A stretch of DNA of 8,838 nt, taken from positions 1-8,838 of the forward strand of contig URXS01000078.1 of the NCBI GenBank assembly GCA_900551885.1, written 5' to 3'. Positions 5,768 through 8,838 of the stretch are shown here, piece after piece. A program made the position numbers and the translations under genes. The notes beneath the pieces were generated by a model. The model saw only the letters and a list, made by a program, of their open reading frames with translations. It searched no databases and was not told the DNA's origin. The first letter of the stretch is position 1. Every line of letters begins with the position of its first letter. Origin of the DNA: an uncultured Oscillibacter sp. Lineage in GTDB: Bacteria > Bacillota > Clostridia > Oscillospirales > Oscillospiraceae.

Positions 5768-6619
5768 ATGAACAAGATCTTTGGAGTGATCGGTGGCGAC
5801 CGCCGCCAGGCGGAGCTGGTCCGATTGCTGGAGGCGGACGGACACACCGTCCTGACCTATGGTGTCGGCGGCACCGGCCCTACGGACGCGGAAGCTCTGG
5901 AACGGGCCGCGTCGGCGGAGGTAGTGGTGCTGCCGCTGCCACTTTGCCGGGGAGATGGGGTCCTCAACTGCGAGGAATCTCCCATGCCCACCGTGGACCT
6001 GTTTCGCCGCTTCCGGCGGACGCAGCTATTGCTGGCGGGACAGGTGAAGCCCCAGCAGCGGCGGGAGGCGGAGGATCGGGGACTGCGCCTGGAGGACTAC
6101 TTCCTCCGGGAAGAGCTGACTGTGGCCAATGCCGCCGCCACAGCGGAGGCTGCGATCCAGGTGGCCATGGAGCGGCTGGACCGGACGCTGCTGGGCATGG
6201 ATTGCCTGGTACTGGGGTTCGGCCGTATCGGGAAGCTCCTGAGCTATCGGCTCCACGGCCTGGGAGCCCATGTCACTGCCACTGCCCGCAAACCGGGAGA
6301 CCTGGCCTGGATCCGTGCCTACGGCTGGCGGGCACTGGAGACAGGGAATCTGGATGGCCATCTGGACGGCTTCGGCGCGGTGTTCAACACGGTCCCCTCA
6401 CTGGTTCTGGATAGACCGCTGCTGTCTCAGCTCCCACGAGATTGCCTGTGTGTGGATCTGGCATCGGTCCAGGGGATGGACCAGTCCGCGGCAGCCGCTC
6501 TGGGACTGCCCTGGATCTGGGCCCGCTCCCTGCCGGGGCGGCTGGTGCCACGCACCGCGGCGGCGGTCATCCGGGACGCGGTCTATTACATTTTGGAAGA
6601 ACGAGGTGACCCAGTGTGA
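5768..6619 (+). CDS. dpaA: Dipicolinate synthase subunit A
   Basis: A 283-residue DpaA (SpoVFA). With DpaB it turns the lysine-pathway intermediate dihydrodipicolinate into dipicolinic acid, made in the mother cell and loaded into the spore core with calcium for heat resistance. It has two parts: an N-terminal family domain starting KIFGVIGGDRRQ and a Rossmann NAD(P)-binding fold with VLGFGRIGK (residues 148-156), preceded by the helix TVANAAATAEAAIQ. The C-terminal ARSLPGRLVPRTAA is also characteristic. Length is close to that of B. subtilis SpoVFA. The ATG at 5768 follows GAGGGGG at 8 bases; no in-frame alternative looks better. The end overlaps the dpaB start by 4 bases. Unlike B. subtilis, where these genes sit with asd, dapG and dapA, here they stand as a pair. 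Confidence 0.95.
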   Translation: MNKIFGVIGGDRRQAELVRLLEADGHTVLTYGVGGTGPTDAEALERAASAEVVVLPLPLCRGDGVLNCEESPMPTVDLFRRFRRTQLLLAGQVKPQQRREAEDRGLRLEDYFLREELTVANAAATAEAAIQVAMERLDRTLLGMDCLVLGFGRIGKLLSYRLHGLGAHVTATARKPGDLAWIRAYGWRALETGNLDGHLDGFGAVFNTVPSLVLDRPLLSQLPRDCLCVDLASVQGMDQSAAAALGLPWIWARSLPGRLVPRTAAAVIRDAVYYILEERGDPV

Positions 6620-7191
6620 GAAAAGAACGGGTCGGATTCGCGGTGTGTGGATCCTTCTGCACCCACGCAAAGGCCCTGGAGGCCCTGGAGGATCTGACGC
6701 AGCAGTACGAGACGGTGATTCCCATCGTCTCGGAGCTGACCGCCTTCACGGACACCCGCTTTGGCACCTCCGACGCTCTGATGGAACGCCTGGAGGATCT
6801 GACGGGCCATGAGGTGCTGTGCGACATACCGTCGGTAGAGCCTATCGGACCTAAGGGACTGCTGGATGTGCTGGTGATCGCACCGGCCACCGGCAACACC
6901 ATCGCCAAGCTGGCGGCGGGCATTACCGATACCGCTGTCACTATGGCGGCCAAGGCCCACCTGCGCAACGGCCGGCCGGTGGTGATCGCCATGGCCAGCA
7001 ACGACGGATTGGCAGCGGGCGCCCGGAACATCGGCGAGTTGTTGGTGCGGAAGAATTACTACTTTGTTCCCTTTGGCCAGGACAATGCCCAGGCAAAGCC
7101 CAGTTCCCTGGTGGCGGATTTCTCCAGGATTCCGGAAACGGTGGATGCCGCCCTGCGGGGGGAGCAGATCCAGCCGGTACTGCTGCGCTGA
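6616..7191 (+). CDS. dpaB: Dipicolinate synthase subunit B
   Basis: A 191-residue DpaB (SpoVFB), close to the usual ~200. It has a flavoprotein-like (PF02441-type) fold: VGFAVCGSFCTH at the N-terminus, then PIGPKGLLDVLVIAPATGNTIAKLA in the middle and a GRPVVIAMASNDGL strand-loop. Near the C-terminus comes NYYFVPFGQDNAQAKPSSLVAD, a strong family mark. It forms the enzyme with DpaA in the sporulating mother cell. It starts with GTG at 6616, whose last two bases are part of the dpaA TGA stop (GTGA overlap), so the two subunits are translationally coupled, as expected for a two-subunit enzyme. It ends 6 bases before a strong terminator, which closes the operon. Confidence 0.95.
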   Translation: MRKERVGFAVCGSFCTHAKALEALEDLTQQYETVIPIVSELTAFTDTRFGTSDALMERLEDLTGHEVLCDIPSVEPIGPKGLLDVLVIAPATGNTIAKLAAGITDTAVTMAAKAHLRNGRPVVIAMASNDGLAAGARNIGELLVRKNYYFVPFGQDNAQAKPSSLVADFSRIPETVDAALRGEQIQPVLLR

Positions 7192-7196
7192 CGAAG

Positions 7197-7228
7197 AAAC
7201 GCGGGAGGAATTCCTCTCGCGTTTTTTT
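7197..7228 (+). terminator. Intrinsic terminator of dpaAB
   Basis: AAACGCGGGAGG (7197-7208) pairs with CCTCTCGCGTTT (7213-7224) over 12 bp with one G-U pair around an AATT loop, followed by an unbroken run of T to 7228. It begins 5 bases after the dpaB stop. Confidence 0.93.
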
Positions 7229-7252
7229 ATCTGTGATTGTCGGAATTGCGTA

Positions 7253-7281
7253 TGGAAATAGCAAGCTGATTGTGATATCAT
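7253..7281 (+). promoter_or_regulatory. Sigma-A promoter of the DegV-family gene (extended -10)
   Basis: TGGAAA (7253-7258), 17 bases, then TATCAT (7276-7281), preceded by TGA to give an extended -10. The -35 matches at four of six and the -10 at five of six. A small stem (CCACCG 7296-7301 with CGGTGG 7309-7314) lies in the leader. Confidence 0.6.
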
Positions 7282-7341
7282 AACGAAAAACGTTTCCACC
7301 GGGTTGAACGGTGGGACTGTGGAAAGGAATGAAAGCCTGAC

Positions 7342-8211
7342 ATGAGCGAATACGTGATTCTGACCGAGTCCTCCTGTGACTTGACACCGGAGCTGGTGGC
7401 TCAGGCGGATGTGGAGGTACTGCCGCTGTCCTTCACCATAGATGGAAAAAACTATCCCCATTACCCTGACGCCAGAGCTTACCCCATTGCGGACTTCTAT
7501 CGGCGGATGCAGGAGGGAGCCGTGGCCGTCACTGCCGCCGCCAATGTGGTGGAGCTGACGGAGGGGATGGAGACCCACCTGCGCCAGGGACAGGATGTGC
7601 TGTTCCTGTGTTTCTCTTCCGGCCTCTCCAGTACCCGGGACGCATGTGCCATCGCAGCGGAGGACCTGCGGGAGCGGTACCCTGACCGAAAGATCTACAC
7701 AGTGGACACTCTGGCTGCATCCGGCGGGCAGGGGCTGCTGGTGTTGCTGGCGGGCCGCAAACGGAAGGAGGGCGCTTCCATCGAGGAGGTGCGGGACTTT
7801 GTCGAGAAGACCAAGCTCCACGTGGCCCACTGGTTTACTGTCAATGATCTGGTGTACCTGAAGCGGGGCGGCCGGGTTTCCTCCGCAGCGGCCGCCGTGG
7901 GGACGATGCTGAACATCAAGCCGGTGCTACATGTGGATGATGAGGGACACTTGATTCCCATGGAGAAGGTCCGGGGCCGCAAAGCGGCCATTCAGGCGCT
8001 GTTCCGCCATATGAAGGAGACTGCTCTGCCGAACCAGGAGACCGTTTTGATCAGTCATGCCGCCTGTCTGCCGGAGGCAGAGGCCCTGGCAGAGCAAATT
8101 CGGGCGGAGTTCCATCCCAAAGAGGTACTGATTACCGAGTTGGGGCCTATTATCGGTGCCCATACCGGCCCTGGTCTCGTGACGTTGTTCTTCCTGGCGG
8201 AGCACCGCTGA
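7342..8211 (+). CDS. DegV family protein (fatty-acid-binding)
   Basis: A 289-residue DegV-family protein. Members bind a long-chain fatty acid in a pocket between two alpha/beta domains, and some (FakB) hand it to the kinase FakA for phospholipid synthesis. Family marks are the N-terminal TESSCDLTPEL (residues 8-18; usually TDSxxDLP), FSSGLSST (91-98) for ligand contact, VDTLAASGGQG (121-131), and VNDLVYLKRGGRVS (167-180) followed by GTMLNIKPVL. Near the C-terminus GPIIGAHTGPG is the expected carboxylate-binding loop. No signal peptide or membrane segment is seen. The ATG at 7342 is the only sensible start; AAAGGA lies 13 bases upstream, a rather long spacing. It is a single-gene unit with its own promoter and terminator. 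Whether it is a true FakB cannot be told, as no fakA is nearby. Confidence 0.93.
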   Translation: MSEYVILTESSCDLTPELVAQADVEVLPLSFTIDGKNYPHYPDARAYPIADFYRRMQEGAVAVTAAANVVELTEGMETHLRQGQDVLFLCFSSGLSSTRDACAIAAEDLRERYPDRKIYTVDTLAASGGQGLLVLLAGRKRKEGASIEEVRDFVEKTKLHVAHWFTVNDLVYLKRGGRVSSAAAAVGTMLNIKPVLHVDDEGHLIPMEKVRGRKAAIQALFRHMKETALPNQETVLISHAACLPEAEALAEQIRAEFHPKEVLITELGPIIGAHTGPGLVTLFFLAEHR

Positions 8212-8222
8212 CCAAGACTTTT

Positions 8223-8263
8223 AACAGGGGGACATTCCAGACCAGGGATGTCCCTCTGTTTTT
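8223..8263 (+). terminator. Intrinsic terminator of the DegV-family gene
   Basis: AACAGGGGGACAT (8223-8235) pairs with ATGTCCCTCTGTT (8248-8260) with one G-U pair; the loop may close further through TCC/GGG. TTTTT ends at 8263. It separates the gene from the rRNA promoter region. Confidence 0.92.
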
Positions 8264-8437
8264 CGAATTTTGTCTGTCCGGTAAAAATGACGAAAGAGCT
8301 TGGTAAAAGCAATGTAAACTAATAAGCACTACTAATGATAAATATTAATATTATTAGCTGGTGACTGGATAAGATGACAATATACGGAAAAATAAAATGA
8401 GAGGTCGAAAAATATCCACAAACCGGGAAAAAGAGGG
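8264..8437. other. AT-rich non-coding region upstream of rRNA promoters
   Basis: No open frame, RNA gene or promoter that I can support lies here. The stretch around 8310-8400 is strongly AT-rich. It contains the perfect 12-base palindrome AATATTAATATT (8341-8352), flanked by CTAATAA (8319-8325) and TTATTAG (8351-8357). It may act as an upstream (UP-type) or Fis-like activator region for the rRNA promoters, but this is only inferred from position and composition. Confidence 0.4.
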
Positions 8438-8466
8438 TTGACTTTTCAGCATGGCTTTGGTATTCT
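8438..8466 (+). promoter_or_regulatory. rRNA operon promoter P1
   Basis: TTGACT (8438-8443), 17 bases, TATTCT (8461-8466). Both boxes match sigma-A at five of six bases. It lies about 320 bases upstream of 16S rRNA, with AT-rich sequence before it, typical of rRNA P1 promoters. Confidence 0.85.
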
Positions 8467-8534
8467 AACAAAGCTGTCCGGCACGAGAGATACAGAGCAG
8501 AACACTGGGAAGCAAAAAATGCCGATGAAAAGTG

Positions 8535-8563
8535 TTGACAAGCCGCGAGTTTTGTGGTACAGT
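8535..8563 (+). promoter_or_regulatory. rRNA operon promoter P2
   Basis: TTGACA (8535-8540) is a perfect -35 box, followed by 17 bases and TACAGT (8558-8563), a four-of-six -10. It lies 97 bases downstream of P1, the tandem arrangement common for Firmicutes rRNA operons. Confidence 0.85.
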
Positions 8564-8637
8564 ATTTCTCACCTGCCGGGAACGGCGTGCACCTTGTAAA
8601 TTAAACAACGTAACGAAAAGAAAGCACCAGACGGACG

Positions 8638-8665
8638 CTTCCTTTGTGAGAAATCACAGAGGAAG
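8638..8665 (+). other. rRNA leader hairpin with GAAA tetraloop
   Basis: CTTCCTTTGTGA (8638-8649) pairs with TCACAGAGGAAG (8654-8665), 12 bp with one U-G pair, capped by GAAA (8650-8653), a stable GNRA loop. No U-tract follows, so it is not a terminator. A structural or processing element of the pre-rRNA leader is likely. Confidence 0.7.
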
Positions 8666-8682
8666 AACCAAAGAAGCCGAAG

Positions 8683-8771
8683 GACCGGGTTGAGTCAATT
8701 ACCGGTCGCGGAGGCAAAACATGAAGCTATGGAAAATAGCTCTATGAAAGATTAGCTCGGACCACGGTCCG
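8683..8771 (+). promoter_or_regulatory. rRNA leader with hairpins and a boxA-like antitermination element
   Basis: Three further stems lie here: GACCGG/CCGGTC (8683-8688 with 8702-8707), AGCTAT/ATAGCT (8725-8730 with 8736-8741) and CGGACC/GGTCCG (8758-8763 with 8766-8771). GCTCTATGAAAG (8739-8750) resembles the boxA site bound by NusB/S10 in rRNA leaders (TGCTCTTTAACA in E. coli; a TTCTTTGAAAA form in Bacillus). Finding it between the promoters and 16S rRNA makes this plausible, but the match is imperfect and overlaps one stem arm. Confidence 0.5.
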
Positions 8772-8783
8772 TGTTGATACCAT

Positions 8784-8838
8784 TTTATAGAGAGTTTGAT
8801 CCTGGCTCAGGACGAACGCTGGCGGCGTGCTTAACACA
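8784..8838 (+). rRNA. rrs: 16S ribosomal RNA, 5' end
   Basis: AGAGTTTGATCCTGGCTCAG (8791-8810) is the universal bacterial 16S start region, followed by GACGAACGCTGGCGGCGTGC and TTAACACA up to the window edge. The mature 5' end is set at about 8784 by the usual 7-base distance to AGAGTTTGATC. The GGCGGCGTGCTTAACACA form is usual in clostridial Firmicutes. Only the first ~55 nt are present. Confidence 0.97.

Noticed and set aside
7329..7340. Tiny frame ATG-AAA-GCC-TGA just before the DegV-family start
   Set aside because: It has only three codons and its ATG is directly attached to the AAAGGA site, too close for initiation. Most likely chance.
6586..7830. Long open frame (414 codons) on the minus strand across dpaB and the DegV-family gene
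   Set aside because: It crosses a strong terminator and two well-identified genes on the other strand, and has no family resemblance or ribosome binding site.

Overview
The window looks like chromosomal DNA from a spore-forming anaerobic clostridium, probably of the Oscillospiraceae (Flavonifractor/Oscillibacter-like gut bacteria). The evidence is the dipicolinate synthase pair (spore formation), the selenium-hydroxylase maturation genes, GC-rich coding sequence set in AT-rich spacers, and the first ~55 nt of a Firmicutes-type 16S rRNA at the right edge. The family-level placement is inference from recalled patterns, not from a search.

Layout, left to right. (1) The 5' end of an XRE-type regulator (minus strand, cut by the window edge) diverges from a selenium operon on the plus strand, yqeC-yqeB-selD; both have good sigma-A promoters facing away from each other. 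The operon ends at a strong, symmetrical terminator. (2) On the minus strand, converging on that terminator, lies an adenine deaminase gene (ade), preceded by a sigma-A promoter and a long AT-rich hairpin in its leader. Upstream of it on the same strand is a HAD-family nucleotidase of the YjjG/YfnB type. (3) Diverging from the nucleotidase is the two-gene dipicolinate synthase operon dpaA-dpaB (spoVFA-spoVFB), with a mother-cell-sigma-like promoter and its own terminator. (4) A single-gene DegV-family unit follows, with its own promoter and terminator. (5) The last ~570 bases are the promoter and leader region of an rRNA operon: two tandem sigma-A promoters, leader hairpins, a boxA-like element and the 5' end of 16S rRNA.

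How the genes work together. SelD makes selenophosphate, and YqeB/YqeC belong to the set that serves selenium-dependent molybdenum hydroxylases. Adenine deaminase makes hypoxanthine, a typical substrate of such hydroxylases (xanthine dehydrogenase/purine hydroxylase). The nucleotidase also works on nucleotide metabolism. Together they suggest an anaerobic purine-salvage/catabolism neighbourhood, though no hydroxylase is in the window. SelD carries Cys rather than Sec at its active site and no selA/selB/selC is present here, which fits but does not prove an 'orphan SelD' lifestyle in which selenium serves a cofactor.

I see no mobile element, CRISPR array, tRNA or defence system. The genes all belong to known families. 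The most interesting points are regulatory or contextual: the ade leader hairpin, a possible UGA readthrough at the end of yqeB, the mother-cell promoter of dpaA and the boxA-like rRNA leader.
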